Shown here: in pieces, positions 34,775 to 43,133 of the stretch
Numbering within the stretch: position 1 is the first letter of the stretch
How the letters are laid out: every line of letters starts with the position of its first letter
NCBI RefSeq assembly: GCF_036178145.1
Contig: NZ_CP108067.1
Location: 3,906,001-3,970,000, forward strand
Source of the DNA: Streptomyces sp. NBC_00273
Lineage (GTDB): Bacteria; Actinomycetota; Actinomycetes; Streptomycetales; Streptomycetaceae
Length of the DNA: 64,000 nt
Direction of reading: 5' to 3'
The notes under the pieces: generated by a model
What the model was told of the DNA's origin: nothing
Databases searched by the model: none
Seen by the model: only the letters and a program-made list of their open reading frames with translations
Position numbers and translations under genes: made by a program

Positions 34775-34778
<4 letters not shown>

Positions 34779-34972
34779 GCACCGTACGGAGCGTGCTGGC
34801 CAGGGCCCGGTTCTACGTCCGGGAGTTCTCCGGGGAGGCCGCGTACGACCGCTACGTGGCCCACGCCCGCTCCCACGACCCGGACGCGGAGGTCCTCACC
34901 CGCCGCGCCTTCGAACGCGCCCGTACGGACGCCCGCGAGGCGGACCCCCGCGAGGGCTTCCGCTGCTGCTGA
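34775..34972 (+). CDS. YbdD/YjiX-family small protein
   Basis: A 65-residue protein, GTG start overlapping the cstA stop (GTGA). The sequence FYVREFSGEAAYDRYVAH and the C-terminal Cys pair (FRCC) are typical of YbdD/YjiX partners, which are always encoded after cstA-type transporters and are thought to be needed for transporter function. It has no signal peptide or membrane helix. It is followed by a strong terminator. Confidence 0.9.
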
Positions 34973-34987
34973 ACCGCCCCGCAGGCC

Positions 34988-35021
34988 GCAGGCCCCGCCG
35001 GATGCTTCCGGCGGGGCCTGC
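34988..35021. terminator. Terminator after the cstA-ybdD operon
   Basis: GCAGGCCCCGCCGGA at 34988-35002 pairs perfectly with TCCGGCGGGGCCTGC at 35007-35021 (15-bp stem, 4-nt loop) just past the ybdD stop and before the convergent Uma2 gene stop. Confidence 0.88.
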
Positions 35022-35030
35022 GGGCATGTC

Positions 35031-35615
35031 TCAGCGCACCCAGTCCCTGAGGACTTCCGTCCGGAGGGTGATACCGACGGGGTCGGGGAGGTGGACGTCC
35101 CTGCCGTAGGACACGGTGCGCACGCACTCGTACCGCTGCCCGCCGGGCTCGCTGTAGAGCAAGACCTCGGACGTGGCACGGTCGATCAGCAGGTAGACGG
35201 GGATGCCGCTCTCCGCGTACACCCGGGGCTTCTCCTGGCGGTGGCGACGGTCGGTGTCCGAGTTCCACGACGTGACCTCGACGGCCATGAGTACCGGATC
35301 GGGATCAGACCACTCGCCATGCCCGGCGAACGCGCCCGAGTGGGCCAGCGAGGCATTCGGAATCGCCCGGCCGTCCCGGCCCGCCTGCACCTTGAGGCCC
35401 CGCCCAGCGTGCAGCCAGAGCTCGGGGTGGTGCTGCATGCAGATCCGCGTGAGCCACTGGACGATCATCCCGTGGCTGCCGTCACCCAGCGCCCTGCTCC
35501 GCAGCTTCCCGTCGATGAACTCGAGCTGCAGCCCCTCCATCCGGTTGCGTGCCGCGAAGGCGAGTTCTTCGAACTCCTCGGTCAGCATGTGGGGGCGGTC
35601 GGCGATCACGGTCAT
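35031..35615 (-). CDS. Uma2-family (DUF820) restriction-fold protein
   Basis: A 194-residue PD-(D/E)XK nuclease-fold protein of the Uma2 family, which is heavily expanded in Streptomyces and cyanobacteria. Core elements visible: LEFIDGKLRSR, the conserved PDPVLMAVEVTSWNSD with the metal-binding Asp/Glu, and KPRVYAESGIPVYLLID supplying the late Lys/Tyr. True function and substrate are unknown. ATG at 35615 follows GGAAGGTGAGCGAGG; an upstream in-frame codon at 35684 lacks a ribosome site. It is divergent from a GNAT gene. Confidence 0.9.
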   Translation of the reverse strand: MTVIADRPHMLTEEFEELAFAARNRMEGLQLEFIDGKLRSRALGDGSHGMIVQWLTRICMQHHPELWLHAGRGLKVQAGRDGRAIPNASLAHSGAFAGHGEWSDPDPVLMAVEVTSWNSDTDRRHRQEKPRVYAESGIPVYLLIDRATSEVLLYSEPGGQRYECVRTVSYGRDVHLPDPVGITLRTEVLRDWVR

Positions 35616-35692
35616 GCCTCGCTCACCTTCCTCGACGGTGCTGTCTCCGACGATAGCGCCGCCCGCCGGCACCGTCCCGCACACTCGACCGC

Positions 35693-36190
35693 ATGGACAT
35701 GGTGATCAGAACGGCGCTGCCCGCCGACTACGCGGAGTTGGGCGAGATCACGGCGCGGGCCTACCTCGCCGACGGGCATCTGGACTTCAACGAGGACGAC
35801 GCCTACCTGAACGTGCTGCGCGACGTGGCCGGCCGGGCCGCCCGGGCCGAGGTGCTCGTCGCCGAGCGGGACGGCCGGTTGCTCGGCGGTGTGACGTTCG
35901 CCGCTCCGGGCAGTCCGCTCGCCGACGTCGCGGCCCCCGACGAGGCGGAGTTCCGGATGCTCGCGGTGGCCCACGAGGCGCGCGGCCAGGGCGCCGGCGA
36001 GGCTCTGGTGCGGGCCTGCATCGAGCGGGCGCGGGCCGTGGAGGGCGTGACCGGCCTGGTCCTGTCCACCCAGCGCAGCATGGCCGGGGCCCATCGGATC
36101 TACGCGCGCCTGGGTTTCGTACGCACTCCGGAGCGGGATTGGGCGCCGATCGAGGGCCTGACACTCCTCACTTACCGGCTCAAGCTGTAG
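35693..36190 (+). CDS. GNAT-family N-acetyltransferase
   Basis: A 165-residue protein with a complete acetyl-CoA motif (EFRMLAVAHEARGQGAGEAL, ~residues 84-103) and the C-terminal RIYARLGFVRTPERDW strand. The substrate is unknown; the fold is of the small-molecule or ribosomal-protein type. CACACT ends 7 nt before the first ATG with no ribosome site, so leaderless translation from 35693 is favoured over the ATG two codons later. It ends just before the nrd promoter region. Confidence 0.88.
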   Translation: MDMVIRTALPADYAELGEITARAYLADGHLDFNEDDAYLNVLRDVAGRAARAEVLVAERDGRLLGGVTFAAPGSPLADVAAPDEAEFRMLAVAHEARGQGAGEALVRACIERARAVEGVTGLVLSTQRSMAGAHRIYARLGFVRTPERDWAPIEGLTLLTYRLKL

Positions 36191-36202
36191 CCACGCCGAC
36201 AC

Positions 36203-36242
36203 TACATGTGGGGGTTACCGCACAGGGCCGCCCCCACATGTA
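36203..36242 (+). promoter_or_regulatory. NrdR boxes at the nrdAB promoter
   Basis: TACATGTGGGGG (36203-36214) and CCCCCACATGTA (36231-36242) form a perfect 12-bp inverted pair. Their CATG cores are 32 bp apart, the three-helical-turn spacing known for tandem NrdR boxes. TATGCT at 36241-36246, overlapping the second box, is a likely -10, giving a transcript that starts at the riboswitch. Confidence 0.75.
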
Positions 36243-36250
36243 TGCTCATG

Positions 36251-36355
36251 CCTGCTGTCGCCGCAGGGGAATCCGGTGCGAATCCGGAACTGTCCCGCAA
36301 CGGTATGAAGTGTCCGGCTACCGGACGCCAAGTCCGATGACCTGCCGACAGCGCG
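36251..36355 (+). ncRNA. Cobalamin (B12) riboswitch
   Basis: Diagnostic cobalamin elements appear in order: GGGAATCCGGTGCGAATCCGG, a CTGTCCCGCAACGGT segment, then CCAAGTCCGATGACCTGCCG containing the B12-box-like region. P1 is closed by GCTGTCG (36254-36260) with CGACAGC (36346-36352). It lies ~150 nt before nrdA. In S. coelicolor a B12 riboswitch shuts off class Ia nrdABS when cobalamin is available and the B12-dependent class II enzyme can work. A hairpin (36356-36375, CCCGG/CCGGG) follows and may form part of the expression platform. Confidence 0.93.
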
Positions 36356-36506
36356 CCCGGCTCGACCGAACCGGGTGCCGATTCGTCCGGGCCTCGCGGT
36401 TGGGCCGGTGGACGCCATGCGGGGTACGCGTTCTCGTCGCGCCCGCCTGCGCCCGCTCGCGCCCCGCCTCGCCGATGACCGGGCCGAGCGAGGGAGAGCT
36501 CCCGCC

Positions 36507-38897
36507 GTGACCATCGCGCCTTCCGCACCGCGCGCCGAGTCCACTTCTGGCGACAACACCGAGGGCCCGGGGGCCACGCTGCTGCGTACCCTCACCGAAC
36601 TTACGGCGGACCTCCCCGACACCGACCCCGGCCGGGTCGCGGCCTCCGCGCTGCGCGGCCGCAGCTCCGCCGCCGACGACGCCGAACTGCGCGGGCTGGC
36701 CACGGAGGCCGCCGCCGGTCTGATCTCCGAGGACCCGGCCTACTCCCGGCTCGCCGCCCGCCTGCTGACGCTGGCCGTGCGCGACGAGGCCGCGAGCCAG
36801 GGCTCCACGTCCTTCTCGGCCTCCGTCGAGGTCGGCCACCGCGAGGGCCTCATCGCCGACCGCACGGCCGAGTTCGTCCGCACCCACGCGGCCCGGCTCG
36901 ACTCGCTCGTCGAGCTGACCCTCGCCGAGGGCGCCGACGACCGCTTCGGCTTCTTCGGCCTGCGCACCCTGCACAGCCGCTACCTGCTGCGCCACCCGAT
37001 CACCCGTCAGGTCATCGAGACCCCGCAGTACTTCATGCTGCGCGTGGCCTGCGGCCTGGCCGCCGACGAGAGCGTCCAGGCCGTGGAGGAAGTGGCCTCG
37101 CTGTACCGGCTGATGAGCCGCCTGGACTACCTGCCGTCCTCCCCCACCCTCTTCAACTCCGGCACCCGGCACCCGCAGATGTCCTCCTGCTACCTGCTGG
37201 ACTCCCCGCTGGACGAGCTCGACTCGATCTACGACCGCTACCACCAGGTCGCCCGCCTCTCCAAGCACGCCGGCGGCATCGGCCTCTCGTACTCCCGCAT
37301 CCGCGCCCGCGGTTCGCTGATCCGCGGCACCAACGGCCACTCCAACGGCATCGTGCCGTTCCTGAAGACCCTCGACGCCTCCGTCGCCGCCGTGAACCAG
37401 GGCGGCCGCCGCAAGGGCGCCGCCGCCGTCTACCTGGAGACCTGGCACGCGGACATCGAAGAGTTCCTGGAGCTCCGCGACAACACCGGTGAGGACCAGC
37501 GCCGTACGCACAACCTGAACCTCGCCCACTGGGTGCCGGACGAGTTCATGCGCCGCGTGAACTCCGACGCCGACTGGTCGCTGTTCTCCCCGGCCGACGT
37601 GCCCGAGCTGGTCGACCTGTGGGGCGACGAGTTCGACGCCGCCTACCGCAAGGCCGAGGCGGACGGCCTGGCCCGCAAGACCATGCCGGCGCGCGACCTG
37701 TACGGCCGGATGATGCGCACCCTCGCGCAGACCGGCCAGGGCTGGATGACGTTCAAGGACGCCTCCAACCGCACGGCGAACCAGACCGCCGAACCGGGCA
37801 CCGTCGTGCACTCCTCGAACCTGTGCACCGAGATCATCGAGGTCACCAACGACGGCGAGACGGCCGTCTGCAACCTCGGCTCGGTCAACCTGGGCGCGTT
37901 CGTCATCGACACGGCGGACGGTCGCGAGATCGACTGGGAGCGGATCGACGAGACCGTCCGCACGGCCGTCACCTTCCTCGACCGCGTGGTGGACATCAAC
38001 TTCTACCCGACCGAGCAGGCCGGCCGCTCCAACGCCCGCTGGCGCCCGGTGGGCCTGGGCGCGATGGGTCTCCAGGACGTCTTCTTCAAGCTGAAGCTGC
38101 CCTTCGACTCCCCCGAGGCGAAGGCCCTGTCCACCAAGCTCTCCGAGCGCATCATGCTGGCCGCCTACGAGGCCTCCTGCGACCTCGCCGAGCGCAGCGG
38201 CCCGCTCCCGGCCTGGGAGCAGACCCGTACCGCCCGCGGTGTCCTGCACCCGGACCACTACGACGTCGAGCTGAACTGGCCGGAGCGCTGGGACGCGCTG
38301 CGCACCCGCGTCGCCGAGACCGGCATGCGCAACTCCCTGCTCCTCGCCATCGCCCCGACGGCCACGATCGCCTCGATCGCCGGCGTGTACGAGTGCATCG
38401 AGCCGCAGGTCTCCAACCTCTTCAAGCGCGAGACGCTCAGTGGTGAGTTCCTCCAGGTGAACGGCTACCTGGTGGAGGAGCTGAAGCAGCTCGGCGTGTG
38501 GGACGCCCAGACCCGCGAGGCGCTGCGCGACTCCTCCGGCTCGGTCCAGGGCTTCGGCTGGATCCCGGCCGAGGTCCGCGAGCTGTACCGCACGGCGTGG
38601 GAGATCCCGCAGCGCGGTCTGATCGACATGGCGGCGGCCCGTACGCCGTTCCTGGACCAGTCGCAGTCGCTGAACCTGTTCCTGGAGACGCCCACCATCG
38701 GCAAGCTCAGCTCGATGTACGCGTACGCCTGGAAGCAGGGTCTGAAGACCACCTACTACCTGCGCTCGCGCCCGGCGACGAAGATCGCCCGGGCCGCGCA
38801 GGCGGCCACCCCCGTCGAGCTGCCGCAGGCGGTCGCCGACGCCGAGGCGCTGGCCTGCTCCCTTGAGAACCCCGAGTCTTGCGAGGCCTGCCAGTAA
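36507..38897 (+). CDS. nrdA: Class Ia ribonucleotide reductase, large subunit
   Basis: A 796-residue protein with an N-terminal ATP-cone-like region (~20-110), the catalytic barrel with SCYLLDSPLDELDSIYDRY, SKHAGGIGLSYSRIR, the N-x-CxE site (SSNLCTEIIE) and the C-terminal shuttle pair CEAC three residues from the end. It reduces ribonucleoside diphosphates together with NrdB. The GTG start at 36507 has GAGGGAGAG upstream; the longer frame from 36375 runs into the riboswitch platform. The stop overlaps the nrdB start (TAATG). It is controlled by NrdR boxes and the B12 riboswitch. Confidence 0.95.
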   Translation: MTIAPSAPRAESTSGDNTEGPGATLLRTLTELTADLPDTDPGRVAASALRGRSSAADDAELRGLATEAAAGLISEDPAYSRLAARLLTLAVRDEAASQGSTSFSASVEVGHREGLIADRTAEFVRTHAARLDSLVELTLAEGADDRFGFFGLRTLHSRYLLRHPITRQVIETPQYFMLRVACGLAADESVQAVEEVASLYRLMSRLDYLPSSPTLFNSGTRHPQMSSCYLLDSPLDELDSIYDRYHQVARLSKHAGGIGLSYSRIRARGSLIRGTNGHSNGIVPFLKTLDASVAAVNQGGRRKGAAAVYLETWHADIEEFLELRDNTGEDQRRTHNLNLAHWVPDEFMRRVNSDADWSLFSPADVPELVDLWGDEFDAAYRKAEADGLARKTMPARDLYGRMMRTLAQTGQGWMTFKDASNRTANQTAEPGTVVHSSNLCTEIIEVTNDGETAVCNLGSVNLGAFVIDTADGREIDWERIDETVRTAVTFLDRVVDINFYPTEQAGRSNARWRPVGLGAMGLQDVFFKLKLPFDSPEAKALSTKLSERIMLAAYEASCDLAERSGPLPAWEQTRTARGVLHPDHYDVELNWPERWDALRTRVAETGMRNSLLLAIAPTATIASIAGVYECIEPQVSNLFKRETLSGEFLQVNGYLVEELKQLGVWDAQTREALRDSSGSVQGFGWIPAEVRELYRTAWEIPQRGLIDMAAARTPFLDQSQSLNLFLETPTIGKLSSMYAYAWKQGLKTTYYLRSRPATKIARAAQAATPVELPQAVADAEALACSLENPESCEACQ

Positions 38898-39913
38898 TGA
38901 GCTCCAACGACCAGAAGAACCTCCTGGACCCGGGCTTCGAGCTCACGCTCCGCCCGATGCGCTACCCCGACTTCTACGAGCGCTACCGGGACGCGATCAA
39001 GAACACCTGGACCGTCGAGGAGGTCGACCTCCACTCGGACGTCGCCGACCTCGCGAAGCTGACGCCCGCCGAGCAGCACATGATCGGCCGGCTGGTCGCG
39101 TTCTTCGCGACGGGCGACTCGATCGTCTCGAACAACCTGGTGCTGACGCTCTACAAGCACATCAACTCCCCGGAGGCGCGCCTGTACCTGTCGCGCCAGC
39201 TGTTCGAGGAGGCCGTGCACGTCCAGTTCTACCTGACGCTGCTCGACACCTACCTGCCCGACCCGGACGACCGTGCGGCCGCCTTCGACGCGGTCGAGGA
39301 GATCCCCTCCATCCGCGAGAAGGCGCAGTTCTGCTTCAAGTGGATCAACGAGGTCGAGAAGCTGGACCGGCTGGAGACGCAGGCCGACCGCCGCCGCTTC
39401 CTGCTGAACCTGATCTGCTTCGCCGCGTGCATCGAGGGCCTGTTCTTCTACGGCGCCTTCGCGTACGTGTACTGGTTCCGCTCGCGCGGTCTGCTGCACG
39501 GCCTGGCCACCGGCACCAACTGGGTCTTCCGCGACGAGACCATGCACATGAACTTCGCCTTCGAGGTCGTGGACACGGTCCGCAAGGAGGAGCCGGAGCT
39601 CTTCGACGACGCCCTCCAGCAGCAGGTCACCGACATGCTCAAGGAGGCCGTTGAGGCGGAGCTGCAGTTCGGTCGCGACCTGTGCGGTGACGGCCTGCCG
39701 GGCATGAACACCGAGTCGATGCGCGAGTACCTGGAGTGCGTCGCGGACCAGCGCCTGGTCCGTCTGGGCTTCCCGCCGGTGTACGGCTCGCAGAACCCGT
39801 TCTCCTTCATGGAGCTGCAGGGCGTGCAGGAGCTGACGAACTTCTTCGAGCGCCGTCCGTCGGCCTACCAGGTCGCGGTCGAGGGCACGGTGGACCTGGA
39901 CGAGGACTTCTAG
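38897..39913 (+). CDS. nrdB: Class Ia ribonucleotide reductase, small subunit
   Basis: A 338-residue R2 protein. The di-iron ligands include FEEAVHVQFY, where Glu105, His108 and the radical Tyr112 are spaced as in E. coli E115/H118/Y122, and a second EXXH in RDETMHMNF near 222-226. The radical Tyr is therefore present, so this is a tyrosyl-radical class Ia enzyme and not a Mn/Fe class Ic type. It shares its A with the nrdA stop codon, enforcing co-translation. The next same-strand gene is a GlxA/AraC regulator, separated by a small opposing gene. Confidence 0.95.
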   Translation: MSSNDQKNLLDPGFELTLRPMRYPDFYERYRDAIKNTWTVEEVDLHSDVADLAKLTPAEQHMIGRLVAFFATGDSIVSNNLVLTLYKHINSPEARLYLSRQLFEEAVHVQFYLTLLDTYLPDPDDRAAAFDAVEEIPSIREKAQFCFKWINEVEKLDRLETQADRRRFLLNLICFAACIEGLFFYGAFAYVYWFRSRGLLHGLATGTNWVFRDETMHMNFAFEVVDTVRKEEPELFDDALQQQVTDMLKEAVEAELQFGRDLCGDGLPGMNTESMREYLECVADQRLVRLGFPPVYGSQNPFSFMELQGVQELTNFFERRPSAYQVAVEGTVDLDEDF

Positions 39914-40003
39914 TACGTCTCGTACGTCAAGGAGTTCCAGGGAGTGACCGGGGAGCCGGGATGCGGGAGTTTCCGTGTCCCGGCTTCTCGCGTTCCCCGG
40001 TGT

Positions 40004-40231
40004 TCAGTGGGCGATGGGGCCCCAGTACCGCCGGGCGGCGGGCCGGAACGTACGCCGGCGCGGGGTGGGCGGGAGGCCGCCCGCACGCTGGCGGGGGAGC
40101 CACACGAGCCGGGTCGCGACGGCCCGCAGCTGCTGGTCGATGCGCCGGTCGCGCAGGATCCCGTACAGGCTGGGCCCGAGCAGGAGGGCGGCGATGGCGA
40201 GGACGGCGAGGTAATTCACGAAGGTGGTCAT
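40004..40231 (-). CDS. Small single-pass membrane protein, unknown
   Basis: A 75-residue protein with one N-terminal transmembrane helix (NYLAVLAIAALLLGPSLYGIL), then a basic cytoplasmic tail rich in Arg/Pro (RQRAGGLPPTPRRRTFRP) ending YWGPIAH. It opposes nrdB and the regulator gene. The frame is open much further upstream, but only this stretch has a proper start and membrane composition. Function unknown; similar small proteins occur beside the nrd operon in other streptomycetes, to my recollection with low certainty. Confidence 0.6.
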   Translation of the reverse strand: MTTFVNYLAVLAIAALLLGPSLYGILRDRRIDQQLRAVATRLVWLPRQRAGGLPPTPRRRTFRPAARRYWGPIAH

Positions 40232-40266
40232 AGCTCTACTGTCCGCCTGATCGCCCATGATCGACA

Positions 40267-40303
40267 GTGGCAGTACTGTCATAGAAGACCGAATTACTGC
40301 CAC
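40267..40303 (+). promoter_or_regulatory. GTGGCAGTA inverted repeat at GlxA/AraC regulator promoter
   Basis: GTGGCAGTA at 40267-40275 is mirrored exactly by TACTGCCAC at 40295-40303, 19 bp apart. CACACT ends 6 nt before the ATG, so the downstream arm overlaps the core promoter. Autoregulation by the AraC-type protein is likely. Confidence 0.65.
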
Positions 40304-40312
40304 ACTGGGGTC

Positions 40313-41278
40313 ATGCTGACCAACGTGGCCGTGGCCCTCGTCGACGGAGTCGCCCCCTTCGAGCTGGGGATCTTCTGCGAGGTGTTCGGAATCGATCGCA
40401 GTGACATGGGCGTACCGGTGTACGACTTCGCCGTGTGCGCGGCGGAGGAGGGGCCCCTGACCGTGGGCGGGGGCGCCTTCGGGATCACCCCCGCGCACGG
40501 GCTGGAGCGGCTGGAGGAGGCCGACCTCGTCTGTCTGCCGGCCGCCAGTGACGCCGGCGCGCGCATCTACCCCGAGCCCCTGCTGGCGGCCCTGCGCCGG
40601 GCCGTGGAGCGGGGTGCGCGGGTCCTCAGCGTGTGCAGCGGGGCCTACGTCCTCGGCGCCGCCGGGCTGCTGGACGGCCGCCGGTGCACCACGCACTGGA
40701 TGCACGCCGCGGCCCTGACCCGACGCTTCCCGCGGGCCGTCGTCGACCCGGACGTGCTCTACGTGGACGAGGGCGCGGTGATCACCGCAGCCGGCACCGC
40801 CTCGGGCATCGACGCGTGCCTGCACGTGGTCCGCCAGGAGCACGGCGCCGAGGTGGCCAACATCATCGCGCGCAGGATGGTCGTACCGCCGCACCGGGAC
40901 GGCGGGCAGGCCCAGTTCATCCAGCGACCGTTGCCGCGCACGGCCTGTGACACGGTCGGCGAGGTGATCGAGTGGATGGCCCGCCACCTGGGCGAGGAGA
41001 TCACCGTCGAGCAGCTCGCGGAGCGCGCGCACATGTCCCCGCGGACCTTCGCCCGCCGCTTCCTCCAGGAGACCGGCACCACCCCGTACAAGTGGGTGCT
41101 GCGCCAGCGGGTCCTGCTGGCGCAGGAGCTGCTGGAGTCGACCGGCGAGACGGTGGACGCGATCGCCGGCCGCTGCGGATTCGGCAACGCGGCCGCCCTG
41201 CGCCACCACTTCCTGCGGACCCTGGGCACCACGCCGAACTCGTTCCGGCGCGCCTTCCGGGGCCCGCAGGCCGCCTAG
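40313..41278 (+). CDS. GlxA-type AraC-family regulator (possible NrdS)
   Basis: A 321-residue protein. Residues ~1-170 form a DJ-1/PfpI-like domain with RVLSVCSGAYVLGAAGLLDG and RCTTHW; residues ~215-315 form two AraC HTH motifs (TVEQLAERAHMSPRTFARRF; DAIAGRCGFGNAAALRHHFL). In S. coelicolor an AraC-like protein NrdS follows nrdAB, so this may be its counterpart. Here it has its own leaderless promoter and palindrome and is separated from nrdB by a divergent small gene, so co-transcription is doubtful. Confidence 0.9.
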   Translation: MLTNVAVALVDGVAPFELGIFCEVFGIDRSDMGVPVYDFAVCAAEEGPLTVGGGAFGITPAHGLERLEEADLVCLPAASDAGARIYPEPLLAALRRAVERGARVLSVCSGAYVLGAAGLLDGRRCTTHWMHAAALTRRFPRAVVDPDVLYVDEGAVITAAGTASGIDACLHVVRQEHGAEVANIIARRMVVPPHRDGGQAQFIQRPLPRTACDTVGEVIEWMARHLGEEITVEQLAERAHMSPRTFARRFLQETGTTPYKWVLRQRVLLAQELLESTGETVDAIAGRCGFGNAAALRHHFLRTLGTTPNSFRRAFRGPQAA

Positions 41279-41293
41279 ACCGTCAGTTCACGA

Positions 41294-41929
41294 TTAGGCG
41301 TTGGGGACGGTCTCGTAGCGCGGGGTGCCCTCTTCCATCTGGCGGAGGGCGTCCTTGCGGTCGCGCTTGGAGAGGCGGTCGATGTAGAGGTAGCCGTACA
41401 GGTGGTCGGTCTCGTGCTGCAGGCAGCGGGCGAAGTAGCCGGTGCCGCGCACCTTGATCGGGTTGCCCTGCGCGTCCTGGCCCTCGACCTCGGCGTAGTC
41501 CGGGCGGGCCAGCGAGGCGTAGGCGGTCGGGACCGACAGGCAGCCCTCGTTCGAGTCGTCCAGCACCCGCGCGCCGGCCGGCAGCTCGATCAGCTTCGGG
41601 TTGACGACGACACCGGTGTGCCGCTTGCCGTCGTCGTCCGGGCAGTCGTAGACGAAGACCTTGGCGTCCACGCCGATCTGGTTCGCGGCCAGGCCCACGC
41701 CCTCGGCGGCCTTCTGACTGGCGAACATGTCGTCGATCAGCTGCGCCAGCTCGTCGCCGAACTCGGTGACGTCCTTGCACTCCCGGTGCAGGACCGGGTT
41801 GCCGACCACGGTGATCGGACGGGCCGTACCGCGCTGACGGTGGGCGAGCTCGCGCGCCTCACAGTCCTCGGTGTCCACGACGTACCCGTCGTTCACGCTC
41901 TCGACAACCTCGTTCTCCTGCTGCGCCAT
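41294..41929 (-). CDS. def: Peptide deformylase
   Basis: A 211-residue metalloenzyme with all three PDF motifs: [10 protein letters not shown] (~99-108), EGCLSVP (~149-155, Cys ligand) and QHETDHLYG (HEXXH, ~191). It removes the N-formyl group from nascent proteins. The N-terminal ~35 residues ([20 protein letters not shown]) are an acidic extension absent from E. coli Def and typical of a Streptomyces paralogue. It is convergent with the AraC gene, 15 nt apart. The frame continues open upstream of the ATG without coding features. Confidence 0.94.
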   Translation of the reverse strand: MAQQENEVVESVNDGYVVDTEDCEARELAHRQRGTARPITVVGNPVLHRECKDVTEFGDELAQLIDDMFASQKAAEGVGLAANQIGVDAKVFVYDCPDDDGKRHTGVVVNPKLIELPAGARVLDDSNEGCLSVPTAYASLARPDYAEVEGQDAQGNPIKVRGTGYFARCLQHETDHLYGYLYIDRLSKRDRKDALRQMEEGTPRYETVPNA

Positions 41930-42012
41930 GTCCGCCGTACGCCTTCCGTAAGTCCCGGTCACCGATGGTCGTGGTGACACACCGATGTGCCCGTATAGCC
42001 TACGGCCCCGGG

Positions 42013-43002
42013 TCAGCAGACTTCTTCGAGATCCCGCCACTCCCTGGTACCCGGACTGTCCGCGACCCAGCCGTCGAGCAGTCCGCGCACCAGGCCGGCC
42101 GGTGCCGCGATCCCGCACTCGCGCTCGGGGACCCACAGGGAGCCCGAGCCGGCCGTACGGTGCCCGAGCGGTCCGGGGTGGCCGGGCTCGCTGTGGTCGT
42201 GCGGATCGAGGTGCTGCTCGCCGTCGCCCTCGTCGCTCGGCATCTCGCTCTCCGAGCAGGTCCGGCACAGCAGCCGCACCGACGAGGACCAGTCCTCGGC
42301 GGCGAATCCGGCGTCCGAGGCCAGCTGCTCCAGCGCATCGCGGTCCGCCTCGGTGGCCGCCTCCAGCAGCACCACCCAGGTCGGCACCGGGGACGGCGCC
42401 CACAGCTCGATCTCGTCGAACACGGGGTACGAGGGGCCGGCCGCGGTCACCCGCTCACCGTGCGGGACCCCGTCGTGGAGCACGACCTCGCCCCAGCGCC
42501 GCCCCGAGGAGGGCAGCGGGATCGACAGGACCTCCAGCCGGGCCGGGTCCAGCCTGCGGCCCCACACCACCTCGGCCTCGCCCTCGGGCGAGAGCCGCAC
42601 GGCGGCGCTGCCGAGCTCCATCCCGACCGGCTCGCCCGCCCCGGCCGCGTCCCCGGGCACCTTCAGCCCGTACGCCTGCCAGGCCCGCCGCGCCAGCGGC
42701 CAGTCCTGCAGCGCGGTGGCGGCGATCCCCACGTTCCACCAGTCCGGGGCGCCCGTCTCACGGTCCAGCAGGGCCACGGCGCGCAGCCCGGCGGCCCGCG
42801 CCTGCTCCCAGTCGTGCCGGAACTTGTGCAGCAGGGCCAGATTGAACCAGGACTCGGACAGCCAGGGCTCCAGGTCCGCCGCTCTGGTCAGGAGCGCGCC
42901 CGCGTCCTCGTACCGCCCGTCGCCGATCAGCGTGAACGCGCGGTCGGTGGCCTGCCGCCACGAGGCGGAGGGCCGATGCCGTACCTTCCCGAAGATCCTC
43001 AC
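42013..43002 (-). CDS. Tetratricopeptide-repeat protein
   Basis: A 329-residue protein. The N-terminal ~110 residues contain two to three TPR-like helical pairs ([47 protein letters not shown]). The rest is a distinct domain with Trp/Pro-rich strands ([20 protein letters not shown]) and a Cys/His-containing region ([19 protein letters not shown]) of unknown role. Probably a cytoplasmic scaffold. It precedes the deformylase gene on the same strand with an 83-bp gap, so possibly co-transcribed. Confidence 0.8.
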   Translation of the reverse strand: MRIFGKVRHRPSASWRQATDRAFTLIGDGRYEDAGALLTRAADLEPWLSESWFNLALLHKFRHDWEQARAAGLRAVALLDRETGAPDWWNVGIAATALQDWPLARRAWQAYGLKVPGDAAGAGEPVGMELGSAAVRLSPEGEAEVVWGRRLDPARLEVLSIPLPSSGRRWGEVVLHDGVPHGERVTAAGPSYPVFDEIELWAPSPVPTWVVLLEAATEADRDALEQLASDAGFAAEDWSSSVRLLCRTCSESEMPSDEGDGEQHLDPHDHSEPGHPGPLGHRTAGSGSLWVPERECGIAAPAGLVRGLLDGWVADSPGTREWRDLEEVC

Positions 43003-43027
43003 GATTCCCGCCTGCCTGGGGGCACCT

Positions 43028-43043
43028 CCCAGCGGTTGCTGGG
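43028..43043. repeat. CCCAGC-GGTT-GCTGGG hairpin
   Basis: A short dyad within CACCTCCCAGCGGTTGCTGG, a sequence I recall as a recurrent Streptomyces intergenic element. It sits in the gap between the HD-domain gene and the TPR gene. A partial relative (GCGGTAGCTGGGGGGA) occurs near 294-310. Confidence 0.35.
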
Positions 43044-43133
43044 GGACAACGGTGCAGCCTTGCGGACACTCCTACGGTCCCTCTTACTGGCATCCAACCA
43101 TGCCCACTCGGACGGCCGCTCATTACCCATGGG

